From: Dehalococcoidia bacterium
GTDB lineage: Bacteria > Chloroflexota > Dehalococcoidia > Dehalococcoidales > G020351185
Reading direction: 5' to 3'
DNA: 24,412 bases
Assembly (NCBI GenBank): GCA_030640385.1
Contig: DAOWJL010000042.1
Coordinates: forward strand, 1-24,412
Position 1 is the stretch's first letter. Each line of letters starts with the position of its first letter. The position numbers were made by a program, and so were the translations under genes. Shown here one piece after another: positions 1-6,559 of this stretch. The notes below the pieces were generated by a model. That model had not been told where the DNA came from. It made no database searches and saw nothing but the letters and a program-made list of their open reading frames with translations.

Positions 1-293
1 TCCATGACATCGGACGAGGTGAGCCCGAGGTGGATAAAACGGGATTCCTCCCCCAGGCTTTCAGAGACCGAGCCGAGGAAGGCGGTCATATCGTGGTGGG
101 TTTCTTCAAGAATCTCCTGCATGCGCTTGAAGTTGCAGCGCGCCATTTTTATCTTGGGAACTGATTTACGGGGAATCTTGCCCAGTTCAGCCCAGGACTC
201 GCAGACGGCAATCTCAACGTCCAGCCATTTGGCATATTTGTTTTCATCGGACCATATTTTTTTCATCTGTGGGCGGCAGTAGCGCTCGATCAT
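1..293 (-). CDS. purB: Adenylosuccinate lyase, N-terminal part (runs off left edge)
   Basis: Only the first 97 codons are in the window. PurB removes fumarate from SAICAR and from adenylosuccinate in purine synthesis. The start is the ATG at 293-291, behind a GGGAG ribosome site. The protein begins MIERYCRPQMKKIWSDENKY, the usual opening of the bacterial enzyme. It continues through the THHDM motif (substrate-binding His region) and the ESRFIHLGLTSSDVM block, all in family order. The gene is last in the visible minus-strand purine cluster, 73 bases after purE. It also has its own promoter candidate, so it may be transcribed both with and independently of the upstream genes. Family assignment is firm; catalytic residues further downstream cannot be checked. 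Confidence 0.93.
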   Translation of the reverse strand, partial: MIERYCRPQMKKIWSDENKYAKWLDVEIAVCESWAELGKIPRKSVPKIKMARCNFKRMQEILEETHHDMTAFLGSVSESLGEESRFIHLGLTSSDVM

Positions 294-327
294 CTGTTAT
301 CTCCCGGTTTCGTTATTTAACAGGCAT

Positions 328-357
328 AATATAGCGTAAAAGAGGCTAAAGTGTCCA
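328..357 (-). promoter_or_regulatory. Promoter candidate for purB
   Basis: Read on the minus strand, a TGGACA -35 box (5 of 6 to consensus) is followed by an 18-base spacer and a TATATT -10 box (5 of 6). It lies in the purE-purB gap, about 35 bases before the purB ATG. Inferred from consensus match only. Confidence 0.45.
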
Positions 358-366
358 GATTATTAT

Positions 367-825
367 TCAGGCTCCTTTGAGTTCCTGGCGATATTTTTCA
401 TAAGCCTGCTTTATATCATCGTATTTAAGCCCCAGGATTTCGGCTGCAAGATAGGCGGCGTTTTTAGCTCCGGCGCTGCCGATGGAGACGGTAGCCACCG
501 GTATGCCGGCCGGCATCTGAGACATAGAATAAAGGGCATCAACACCGTTCAATTCGTTGACGGATATCGGCACACCGATTACCGGCAGGGTGGTCCAGCT
601 TGCCAGTACACCGGGCAGGTGGGCGGCACAGCCGGCGGCGGCGATAATGACCTCGATGCCATTATCTCTGGCGGCTAATCCGTACTGCCTCGCCTTTTCC
701 GGGGTGCGGTGGGCGGAGATGACCTTCACCTCGTAATCAATACCCAGCTTTTCCAGCGTTTCCATGGCTGGCTTGATGGTATCGTTATCTGATTTAGAGC
801 CCATAACTACGGCAACTTTCGGCAT
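367..825 (-). CDS. purE: N5-carboxyaminoimidazole ribonucleotide mutase
   Basis: Catalyses transfer of the carboxyl group from N5-CAIR to give CAIR in purine synthesis. At 152 residues it is a normal class I PurE length. The phosphate-binding GSKSD is at residues 9-13. The SAHRTPE block with the catalytic His follows near 38-44, then AGCAAHLPG and the VIGVP strand. The start is ATG with a GAGGAAGAA ribosome site upstream. It starts 18 bases after purD ends, so the two are surely co-transcribed. No purK (the enzyme that makes N5-CAIR) is visible in this window, so that partner must lie elsewhere if the class I reaction is used. Confidence 0.95.
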   Translation of the reverse strand: MPKVAVVMGSKSDNDTIKPAMETLEKLGIDYEVKVISAHRTPEKARQYGLAARDNGIEVIIAAAGCAAHLPGVLASWTTLPVIGVPISVNELNGVDALYSMSQMPAGIPVATVSIGSAGAKNAAYLAAEILGLKYDDIKQAYEKYRQELKGA

Positions 826-843
826 AGCTTCTTCCTCGTATTA

Positions 844-2106
844 TTATTTATTTAAAAGGGCAATATCGCGGCGGTAATGGCAGCCCTCAAATTGAATCCG
901 CGAGATATTATTATATACCTTTTCTCTTGTATGGGCTATAGTATCGGCGGTGGCGACAACGGTAAGCACCCGTCCGCCGCTGGTAACCACTCTGCCTGCT
1001 GAGTCCAGTTTTGTGCCGGCGTGAAAAACAAGGATATCATCATCCAGTCCGTCAAACCCGCTGATGGGTAGCCCTTTTTTATAGCCGCCGGGGTAGCCAC
1101 CGGATGCCATCACCGCGCCGACGCAGGCATTATCGCTCCATTCTATGTCTATCTGATTGAGGTTGTTGTTGACGACAGCTAGCATTATATCCAGAAGGTC
1201 TGTTTTTAATCTTGGTAGAACAACCTGCGTTTCCGGGTCGCCGAAGCGTGCATTGAACTCCATAACCCTGGGACCTTCGCCGGTTATCATAAGCCCGCCG
1301 TAGAGGACCCCCTGGTATGGCACACCTTCGTTTTGCATAGCCCTTACCGTCGGCTGCATTATCGTATCGTTTATCGTCTTAAACAGTTCAGGCGTGAGGA
1401 ATTGAGGCGGGCTGTAGCTGCCCATACCGCCGGTATTGGGACCCCTGTTGCCGTCAAAGACCGGTTTGTAGTCGCAGGCAGGCATCGAGGGCATTGAGGT
1501 ATTGGCATCGGCGAAGGAGAAGACGCTCATTTCCCTCCCGTTCAACTTCTCTTCGATGAGGACTCTATCGCCGGCAGAGCCGAATGCCCTATCCTGCATA
1601 ATACTGGAAAGGGCTTGATGGGCTTGTTCCATGGTTTCGGCGACGAAAACCCCCTTGCCCGCCGCCAGCCCGTCGGCCTTGATTACGATGGGGGTTGCTT
1701 GTTTTTCCAGGTATTTCTTAGCTTCTGTATATGAAGAGAAGGTGGCGCTTCCGGCGCAGGGAATATTGTATTTCTGCATAAGCTCTTTGGCAAAAACCTT
1801 ACTGGCTTCAATCTGGGCGGCGGCTTTAGTAGGTCCGAAAATCTGCAAACCATTAGCTTGAAACTCATCGACGATGCCTTCTGCCAGCGGTGCCTCTGGC
1901 CCAACAACGGTCAGGTCTATCTTTTTTTCTATAGCTGTTTTAAGCAGTGTCTGTATATCGTTAGCGTTGATTTCCAGGTTTTGGGCAAGCCGGGCTGTGC
2001 CGGCGTTTCCCGGTGCAGTGTAGATTTTACTTACCTTGGGGCTCTGGGATAGTTTCCAGACAATGGTATGCTCCCTCGCCCCACCGCCGACTACCAGTAT
2101 TTTCAA
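844..2106 (-). CDS. purD: Phosphoribosylamine-glycine ligase (GAR synthetase)
   Basis: Joins glycine to phosphoribosylamine with ATP, an early step of purine synthesis. The protein has 420 residues, the usual length. The N-terminal nucleotide-binding-like strand holds GGGAREH (residues 7-13). The ATP-grasp domain carries KADGLAAGKGV at 143-153 and the NARFGDPETQ metal/ATP motif in its second half. The start is a TTG at 2106-2104. No ATG, GTG or other TTG lies just upstream in frame, and the sequence MKILVVGGGAREH fits the family start exactly. An AGGAT ribosome site sits six bases upstream. A TTG start in a purine operon may lower translation relative to its neighbours; that is an inference. 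Confidence 0.95.
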   Translation of the reverse strand: MKILVVGGGAREHTIVWKLSQSPKVSKIYTAPGNAGTARLAQNLEINANDIQTLLKTAIEKKIDLTVVGPEAPLAEGIVDEFQANGLQIFGPTKAAAQIEASKVFAKELMQKYNIPCAGSATFSSYTEAKKYLEKQATPIVIKADGLAAGKGVFVAETMEQAHQALSSIMQDRAFGSAGDRVLIEEKLNGREMSVFSFADANTSMPSMPACDYKPVFDGNRGPNTGGMGSYSPPQFLTPELFKTINDTIMQPTVRAMQNEGVPYQGVLYGGLMITGEGPRVMEFNARFGDPETQVVLPRLKTDLLDIMLAVVNNNLNQIDIEWSDNACVGAVMASGGYPGGYKKGLPISGFDGLDDDILVFHAGTKLDSAGRVVTSGGRVLTVVATADTIAHTREKVYNNISRIQFEGCHYRRDIALLNK

Positions 2107-2125
2107 TGAAATCCTATCCCCTTTG

Positions 2126-2154
2126 TCCCCTTCCCTTTTTTAAAGGGAAGGGGA
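2126..2154. repeat. Perfect 13-bp inverted repeat in guaA-purD gap
   Basis: The left arm 2126-2138 (TCCCCTTCCCTTT) and right arm 2142-2154 are perfect reverse complements around a three-T loop. On the transcribed minus strand it would form a very stable hairpin between guaA and purD. It lacks a clear U-tract after the stem in the minus-strand direction, so it looks more like an mRNA-stability or processing hairpin than a terminator. Confidence 0.7.
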
Positions 2155-2164
2155 AGAATTATAT

Positions 2165-2181
2165 GAGGGGCTTCGCCCCTC
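2165..2181. repeat. GC-rich hairpin, REP-like
   Basis: GAGGGGC and GCCCCTC form a perfect 7-bp stem around TTC, followed by a C-rich stretch. It lies 10 bases from the previous inverted repeat and ends 21 bases from the guaA stop. The compact palindrome with a trinucleotide loop in an intergenic gap resembles bacterial REP-type extragenic palindromes. No second copy was noticed in the window, so repeat status across the genome is inferred only. Confidence 0.5.
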
Positions 2182-2202
2182 AAACTCCCCTTATATTTCT
2201 GC

Positions 2203-3753
2203 TTACTCCCACTCTATAGTTGAGGGGGGTTTGGAGGTTATATCATAGACGACGCGGTTGACCTTGGGCACTTCATTGACGATGCGGTTGGAGATGCGGG
2301 CGAGGAGGTCATAGGGGAGGCGTGCCCAGTCGGCGGTCATGGCGTCGTTGCTGGTGACGGCGCGGATGGCGATAAGGTAGCCGTAGGTGCGGAAATCACC
2401 CATAACACCGACGCTTTTGACATCGGTCAGTATGGCGAAGCTCTGCCATAGCTGTCTGTACATCTTGGCTTTCTTGATTTCGTTCATAACAATCCAGTCA
2501 GCCGACCTCAATACCTCCAGCTTATCCCTGGTAACTTCACCGATGGTGCGAATAGCCAGACCGGGTCCGGGGAAGGGTTGGCGCCACACCATTTCATCGG
2601 GCAAGCCCAGTTCCAGTCCAACCTGGCGCACCTCATCCTTGAAGAGGTAGCGCAGTGGCTCAAGCAGCTTGAAGGTCATATCTGAGGGCAGCCCACCGAC
2701 ATTGTGGTGTGTCTTTATCTTGGCTGAAGCGGTACTGACGGAAGAGGTGCTCTCGATGACATCGGGATATAGGGTTCCCTGGGCGAGAAAATCTACCTTA
2801 CCCAGTTTGCTGGCTTCCTCTTCAAATACATGGATGAAATCTTTGCCGATAACCTTACGCTTTGTCTCCGGGTCGGTTATACCATTCAGGCTATTCAGGA
2901 AACGGTCGCTGGCATCAACATAGATAATATTCATCCCCAGGTTTTTACGGAAGATCGTGAGCGTCCTTTCTGCCTCTTCACGGCGTAATAGCCCGTTATT
3001 AACGAAGATGCAGGTGAGCTGGTCGCCGATAGCGCGGTGAATAAGGGTGGCTACCACAGATGAATCGACGCCTCCGGAAAGGGCATTTATAACCCTGCCA
3101 TTGCCTACCTGCTCCTTTATTCTGGCAAGGCTGTCATTAACGAAGTTGCCCATCGTCCAGTTGCCCTGACAGCCGCAGATTTTATAGGCAAAGTTCTTGA
3201 GAATGGTTGTGCCGTAAGGTGTGTGAACAACCTCCGGGTGAAACTGGAGGCCGAAGATGCCACTATCGTTTCCCATGACGGCAACGGGAGAGTTTTCGGT
3301 GTAGGCTAAGGCTCTGAAACCGGGGGGCATTTCTTCAATCCTGTCGCCGTGGCTCATCCATACCGGGGATGAGACGGGTAGTTCATTGAAAAGTGGAGAG
3401 TCCGGGTCGCTCAATTGAAGAATGGTATGCCCGTATTCCCTCTCTGCCACGGGCTCGACAATACCGCCCAGCTGTTTGGTGAGCAACTGCATTCCGTAAC
3501 AGATACCCATAACAGGCAGGTGGTTTTCATAGACGTAAGCCGGTGCCAGCGGGGCATCGGTTTCATAGACACTGGCCGGACCGCCGGAGAGGATAAATCC
3601 CTTTGGATTAAGATGGGCTATCTTTTCCCAGGGTGTGTCATGGGTGACAAGTTCGCAGTAGACCTGTAGTTCGCGGATGCGGCGGGCGATGAGCAGGCTG
3701 TACTGTGAGCCAAAGTCAATGACGACAATAGCCTCACGCTCGGCGCCGGACAC
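2203..3753 (-). CDS. guaA: GMP synthase (glutamine-hydrolysing)
   Basis: Converts XMP to GMP using ammonia released from glutamine. The class I amidotransferase domain is N-terminal: VVIDFGSQYS near residues 10-19, nucleophile Cys85 in GICYG, and the His172/Glu174 pair in FHPEV. The ATP-pyrophosphatase domain has the PP-loop SGGVDSS at 226-232. The C-terminal dimerisation domain ends in KPPSTIEWE, typical of GuaA. From the GTG start it has 516 residues, about normal. GTG is chosen because it is the only usable start in the open stretch upstream of the conserved domain; the ribosome site before it (GGAA) is weak. It is first in the purine cluster. The same frame is open further upstream as far as a TAG (see 3754-3888), so the native N-terminus is uncertain. 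Confidence 0.95.
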   Translation of the reverse strand: MSGAEREAIVVIDFGSQYSLLIARRIRELQVYCELVTHDTPWEKIAHLNPKGFILSGGPASVYETDAPLAPAYVYENHLPVMGICYGMQLLTKQLGGIVEPVAEREYGHTILQLSDPDSPLFNELPVSSPVWMSHGDRIEEMPPGFRALAYTENSPVAVMGNDSGIFGLQFHPEVVHTPYGTTILKNFAYKICGCQGNWTMGNFVNDSLARIKEQVGNGRVINALSGGVDSSVVATLIHRAIGDQLTCIFVNNGLLRREEAERTLTIFRKNLGMNIIYVDASDRFLNSLNGITDPETKRKVIGKDFIHVFEEEASKLGKVDFLAQGTLYPDVIESTSSVSTASAKIKTHHNVGGLPSDMTFKLLEPLRYLFKDEVRQVGLELGLPDEMVWRQPFPGPGLAIRTIGEVTRDKLEVLRSADWIVMNEIKKAKMYRQLWQSFAILTDVKSVGVMGDFRTYGYLIAIRAVTSNDAMTADWARLPYDLLARISNRIVNEVPKVNRVVYDITSKPPSTIEWE

Positions 3754-3888
3754 CGCTTCCGCAGCGGCGCCGGGCTGCTCACCGGCTATCTCCCTGGCAA
3801 TCTCAAGATAAGTGGAAACCTCGATATCGCCACTGGTAGTTACCCGCTAGCTTTCATCAGGGGATTGTTCTGGTTTACCGGCAGTCAT
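3754..3888 (-). other. In-frame 5' extension of guaA interrupted by TAG
   Basis: On the minus strand an ATG at 3888-3886 is exactly in frame with guaA, 45 codons before its GTG. It reads MTAGKPEQSPDES, then TAG (3849-3847), then 31 further sense codons that include STYLEIAREIAGEQPG and run straight into the GTG. Between the TAG and the GTG there is no ATG, GTG or TTG. The stretch reads like coding sequence (helix-forming, mixed charged residues). It may be a former N-terminal extension cut off by a nonsense mutation, a readthrough site, a sequencing error or chance. TAG ends at least six other genes here, so general reassignment is unlikely. Confidence 0.5.
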
Positions 3889-3900
3889 TTTATAGCACAA

Positions 3901-3929
3901 AGATTATCATTATGGTATCAATTATTCAA
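3901..3929 (-). promoter_or_regulatory. Promoter candidate for the purine operon
   Basis: On the minus strand TTGAAT (4 of 6) is followed by 17 bases and TAATCT, which is preceded by TG one base upstream, an extended -10 arrangement. Transcription would begin only a few bases before the ATG at 3888, giving an almost leaderless message for the extended frame or a leader of about 140 bases for the GTG start. Confidence 0.35.
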
Positions 3930-4045
3930 GTATTCTGGAAAGTATATATACAACCTTGCTAAAGGTTTTAGTCTTGTCGCTCGAGCTCTAGAGGCGATAG
4001 CAACTGACATTGAGGATAATAATATACCTGTTGAGGAGATAATAT

Positions 4046-4120
4046 ATGTCAAACAAAGCAGCCCTATATATCAGGGTGAGCACAAGCCAGTAGTATACAG
4101 ATAATCAATTGTTAGTGTTA
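4046..4120 (+). pseudogene. Remnant of a serine recombinase N-terminus
   Basis: An ATG at 4046 with a GAGGAG ribosome site opens a frame reading MSNKAALYIRVSTSQ, then TAG at 4091-4093, then YTDNQLLVL. This is the hallmark start of resolvase/invertase-type serine recombinases: the first strand followed by RVS with the catalytic serine, then a Q/NQ motif. Similarity fades after about codon 25, and nothing resembling the rest of such a protein follows before the ccdA-like gene. It is therefore a broken 5' fragment with a premature amber codon, probably a trace of a lost mobile element. Confidence 0.55.
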
Positions 4121-4168
4121 TCAATTATAATCCTGAACCCCCCATAGTTTTTAGTTTTTAGTTAGTGT

Positions 4169-4177
4169 TGGTATAAT
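4169..4177 (+). promoter_or_regulatory. Extended -10 promoter for ccdA-tlpA
   Basis: TGGTATAAT is a perfect extended -10 element 18 bases before the ccdA-like ATG. No good -35 box is seen at 17 bases, as often with extended -10 promoters. Transcription would begin near 4184, leaving just enough leader for the GGTGGA ribosome site. A second TATAAT lies at 4126-4131. Confidence 0.55.
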
Positions 4178-4195
4178 AGAACCGGTGGAAGTTCA

Positions 4196-4882
4196 ATGGA
4201 GAATATTTCTATTTTAGCTGCTTTTGGCGCCGGTCTTGTTTCCTTTGTTACACCTTGCGTGATGCCACTGGTGCCCGTCTATATAGCCAGTCTGGTTGGT
4301 CCGGAGATACTGGATTCAAAAACATCATCAAGGCGTATGCCTGTGTTTTTTCACTCTCTAAGTTTTGTGCTCGGCTTCTCCGTAGTTTTTACACTGATGG
4401 GTGCCCTGGTTGGGCTGGCCGGTATTGCTATTAATCCCCAATCTTTACTAGTCCAGAGAATATCAGGTAGCCTGTTAGTGCTCTTTGGTTTATTTATGTT
4501 GTTATCTCTAAAAATACCATGGTTAAATTACGAGAAGCGTATATCGCCATCCCTTGGAAGAACCAGTGGATACTTACGCTCATTCCTGATAGGAGGCGCT
4601 TTCACCCTTGCCTGGACACCTTGCTTCAGTCCAATTTTGGGTGGTGTATTCACCCTTGCTATAAGCGGAGAGACTGTTTGGAATGGTACCTTTCTGTTAG
4701 CCAGCTATTCTCTTGGATTGGGTCTTCCTTTCCTGATAATCGGGGCTTCTTTCGGTTTTTTCATCCCGATACTGAAGCGCTTTCGTCGCTATTCCAACAT
4801 TGTATATATAATTAGTGGTATTCTCTTAGTTGTTATTGGAATACTTATATTAACTAATAACCTTAGCTGGCTCTATTTGTAA
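4196..4882 (+). CDS. ccdA: CcdA/DsbD-type thiol-disulfide transmembrane transporter
   Basis: The protein passes reducing equivalents from cytoplasmic thioredoxin across the membrane to extracytoplasmic thioredoxin-like proteins. Its 228 residues match the short, six-helix CcdA form. Hydrophobic segments lie near residues 5-30, 50-79, 84-107, 128-156, 163-190 and 202-221. The two redox cysteines sit in the family motifs VTPCVMP (Cys21, helix 1) and AWTPCFSP (Cys143, helix 4), each with flanking prolines. It is followed 28 bases later by a TlpA-like lipoprotein, its natural partner. No cytochrome c maturation genes are nearby, so the substrate may be general extracytoplasmic protein thiols rather than apocytochrome c. 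Composition is more AT-rich than the purine genes. Confidence 0.9.
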   Translation: MENISILAAFGAGLVSFVTPCVMPLVPVYIASLVGPEILDSKTSSRRMPVFFHSLSFVLGFSVVFTLMGALVGLAGIAINPQSLLVQRISGSLLVLFGLFMLLSLKIPWLNYEKRISPSLGRTSGYLRSFLIGGAFTLAWTPCFSPILGGVFTLAISGETVWNGTFLLASYSLGLGLPFLIIGASFGFFIPILKRFRRYSNIVYIISGILLVVIGILILTNNLSWLYL

Positions 4883-4910
4883 TCTTTGGTATTAGGGGGG
4901 CACTATAGCT

Positions 4911-5459
4911 ATGAAGATTATGGTAAGGCTATTTTTAATAATTGTTTTGTTGTTTATTGCAAACGGATGTAAGCCATCATCTGAAGTTAATAATGAAACA
5001 TATACTGCAACAAACACTACAACTGCTGTCATCGGTACAGAAATAGGCAACCTGGCTCCTGACTTTCAACTCCAGGATATTGAGGGTCAAAATGTTACCC
5101 TGAGTAACCTGAGGGGAACCCCTATAATACTCAACTTCTGGGCGAGTTGGTGCGGTCCATGCGAGCAGGAAATGCCTTTTCTGCAGCAGATTTATGAAGA
5201 CTGGCACAATGAAGGCGTTATACTACTAACAATTAACCTAAGAGAGACTCTTTCTGTGGTAACACAGTATATGCAAAGTAAAAGCCTTTCGTTCCCGGTT
5301 CTGTTTGATACTGATGGAGAGGTATCTCTGAATTACAATATAATCGGTATACCGACTACCTTCTTCATTGATAAGGATGGTATAATTCAAGCGAAAAGGC
5401 TTGGCCCTTTCAATAGTGCGGCTGAGATAGAAAGCTCTATTTCGATAATACAATCATAA
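4911..5459 (+). CDS. TlpA/ResA-like thioredoxin-fold lipoprotein
   Basis: A membrane-anchored thiol-disulfide oxidoreductase acting outside the cytoplasm. The N-terminus has two basic residues, a hydrophobic core and a lipobox-like IANGC with Cys20 as the likely lipidated residue. A polar linker rich in Thr and Asn follows (about 21-45). The AhpC/TSA-Redoxin-type domain spans roughly 46-182, with the active site W80-C81-G82-P83-C84 and the cis-proline in GIPTT (Pro148). At 182 residues the size is normal. A run of six G at 4895-4900 serves as ribosome site for the ATG at 4911. It is probably co-transcribed with the CcdA-like gene, which would keep it reduced. Its end converges with the ferredoxin gene 12 bases away without a clear terminator. 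Confidence 0.9.
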   Translation: MKIMVRLFLIIVLLFIANGCKPSSEVNNETYTATNTTTAVIGTEIGNLAPDFQLQDIEGQNVTLSNLRGTPIILNFWASWCGPCEQEMPFLQQIYEDWHNEGVILLTINLRETLSVVTQYMQSKSLSFPVLFDTDGEVSLNYNIIGIPTTFFIDKDGIIQAKRLGPFNSAAEIESSISIIQS

Positions 5460-5471
5460 TTCATATAATTA

Positions 5472-6203
5472 TTATTTCGCTTTTTCCCGTGTCCCGATAA
5501 TCACCTCTTGAAGTGGGATATCCTTACCACTAGCAGATATAGCTTGTCTAGCCATATGAATTAATCCAGCACAACAAGGTATCTCCATGCGTAATATAGT
5601 GATACTCTTGATATATGAATGCTGCATTATATTGGTGAGTTTCTCCAGATGAGACTGGAAATCATCCAGCTTGGGGCAAGCTACCAGTAGAGTATAATCA
5701 TTTAGAAAGTCCCTGTGGAAATTGGTATAGGCAAAAGGAACACAATCCGCTACTAGAAGTAAGTCAGCCTTATCAAAAAAGGGTGCATTTGGCGAAACCA
5801 GAGCCAGCTGAATTGGCCACTGGTTAAGCATCGTTTTCTTGTATATTGATTCTTTCATTGTAACCCCTGTCATTAATGGCTGCTTTAATGAGATTTCTTT
5901 ATTCAAGGGGAAACCACAAGCGGGCATTTCCTTGGCTTCAGCTTCTTGCTCCATTTGCTTTATATGGGCTGTGGTGGCAACTTCATCAAAGCGCTCGGCT
6001 TCCATCTCTTCTATAGCGATAGCGCCTTTAGGACATTTACCAAGACAGGCACCTAGCCCATCACAATAGCTGGCGCTGATGAGTTTTGCTTTACCGTTTA
6101 TAATTTGGAGTGCTCCCTCTGCACAGGCTGGAATGCATAATCCACAGCCATCGCATTTATCTTCATCTATAAAAACGATGTTCCTTATTGTTTTATGGGT
6201 CAT
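5472..6203 (-). CDS. 4Fe-4S dicluster ferredoxin-domain protein
   Basis: A 243-residue iron-sulfur protein of a family common in strict anaerobes; its exact role is unknown. The N-terminal ferredoxin domain has one full motif, Cys17, 20, 23 and 27. The second is incomplete, Cys47, 53 and 57: the middle cysteine is replaced by Leu50, so the second cluster could be [3Fe-4S] or have another ligand. A linker rich in Glu/Ala (about 65-95) leads to a C-terminal domain of about 130 residues containing ADCVPFAY (Cys154), ACPKLDD (Cys176) and EIPCCAGL (Cys210, Cys211), further possible metal or redox sites. The start ATG has an AAGGAG ribosome site. Proximity to the CcdA/TlpA pair hints at redox metabolism, but it is on the opposite strand. 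Confidence 0.8.
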   Translation of the reverse strand: MTHKTIRNIVFIDEDKCDGCGLCIPACAEGALQIINGKAKLISASYCDGLGACLGKCPKGAIAIEEMEAERFDEVATTAHIKQMEQEAEAKEMPACGFPLNKEISLKQPLMTGVTMKESIYKKTMLNQWPIQLALVSPNAPFFDKADLLLVADCVPFAYTNFHRDFLNDYTLLVACPKLDDFQSHLEKLTNIMQHSYIKSITILRMEIPCCAGLIHMARQAISASGKDIPLQEVIIGTREKAK

Positions 6204-6342
6204 TTTATCTCCTTAAAGCATACAGAAAAACAGTGGTTTCTAATAGCCATATTCTTTAAATCGTTTTGTTCCCGATAATTCTAACCAGCTATTCATGTTA
6301 ATAAACTCATTACTATCATAAAGCTAGAGAGGATTATTAGAT

Positions 6343-6396
6343 ATGATTAAAATCACATACAAACTTTTTTTACTACTTCGCTGGTTAATAGGGTAA
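6343..6396 (+). CDS. Possible hydrophobic micro-ORF, 17 residues
   Basis: ATG at 6343 preceded by GAGAGGA (6326-6332) reads MIKITYKLFLLLRWLIG and stops at TAA. The ribosome site and the amphipathic, hydrophobic product resemble bacterial membrane microproteins. An AT-rich region produces such frames by chance, and no promoter is clear, so this is only a candidate. Confidence 0.15.
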   Translation: MIKITYKLFLLLRWLIG

Positions 6397-6456
6397 ATTG
6401 CAGCATTGAATCATACCTGGCAACATATTTATAAGATATCAATAGTTCTCTTGTAA

Positions 6457-6485
6457 TTGACATTATTCTAATTCAGCCCTACGAT
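6457..6485 (+). promoter_or_regulatory. Distal promoter candidate for tsaC-rpiB
   Basis: A perfect TTGACA (6457-6462), an exact 17-base spacer and TACGAT (4 of 6) at 6480-6485. Transcription would begin near 6492 and reach tsaC at 6560. Confidence 0.5.
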
Positions 6486-6519
6486 ATCATCACGATGCAA
6501 AGGTTAATAGTTATCATTA

Positions 6520-6528
6520 TGCTATACT
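6520..6528 (+). promoter_or_regulatory. Proximal extended -10 promoter for tsaC-rpiB
   Basis: TGCTATACT is an extended -10 element about 30 bases before the tsaC start. The -35 region is poor. It would give a leader of about 25 bases that includes the GAGGA ribosome site at 6546-6550. Confidence 0.5.
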
Positions 6529-6559
6529 ATCGTCAAGTAACTATAGAGGATAAGAGGCA

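Larger units (their letters stand above)
3889..4195. other. AT-rich divergent intergenic region
   Basis: This is the roughly 300-base space between the divergent guaA and ccdA-like genes. It holds the guaA promoter candidate, a recombinase remnant and the ccdA promoter candidate. A plus-strand frame from about 3865 to 4104 stays open and contains LVARALEAIATDIEDNN, with a plausible coding look. It starts with TTG, overlaps the recombinase remnant and has no recognised family, so I do not call it a gene. The 9-base direct repeat GTTAGTGTT occurs at 4111-4119 and 4161-4169. Confidence 0.5.
6204..6559. other. AT-rich divergent intergenic region
   Basis: This 356-base gap separates the divergent ferredoxin and tsaC genes. 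It holds two plus-strand promoter candidates for tsaC and a possible 17-codon ORF. I see no RNA gene, strong hairpin terminator or mobile element in the remainder. Confidence 0.6.

Noticed and set aside
4..282. 92-codon plus-strand open frame at the left edge
   Set aside because: The opposite strand clearly encodes purB here.
3847..4093. Genome-wide reassignment of TAG (for example pyrrolysine)
   Set aside because: ilvB, the MgtC-like gene, the methyltransferase, leuD, cimA, the 196-residue protein and the thymidylate synthase all end in TAG at the expected place.
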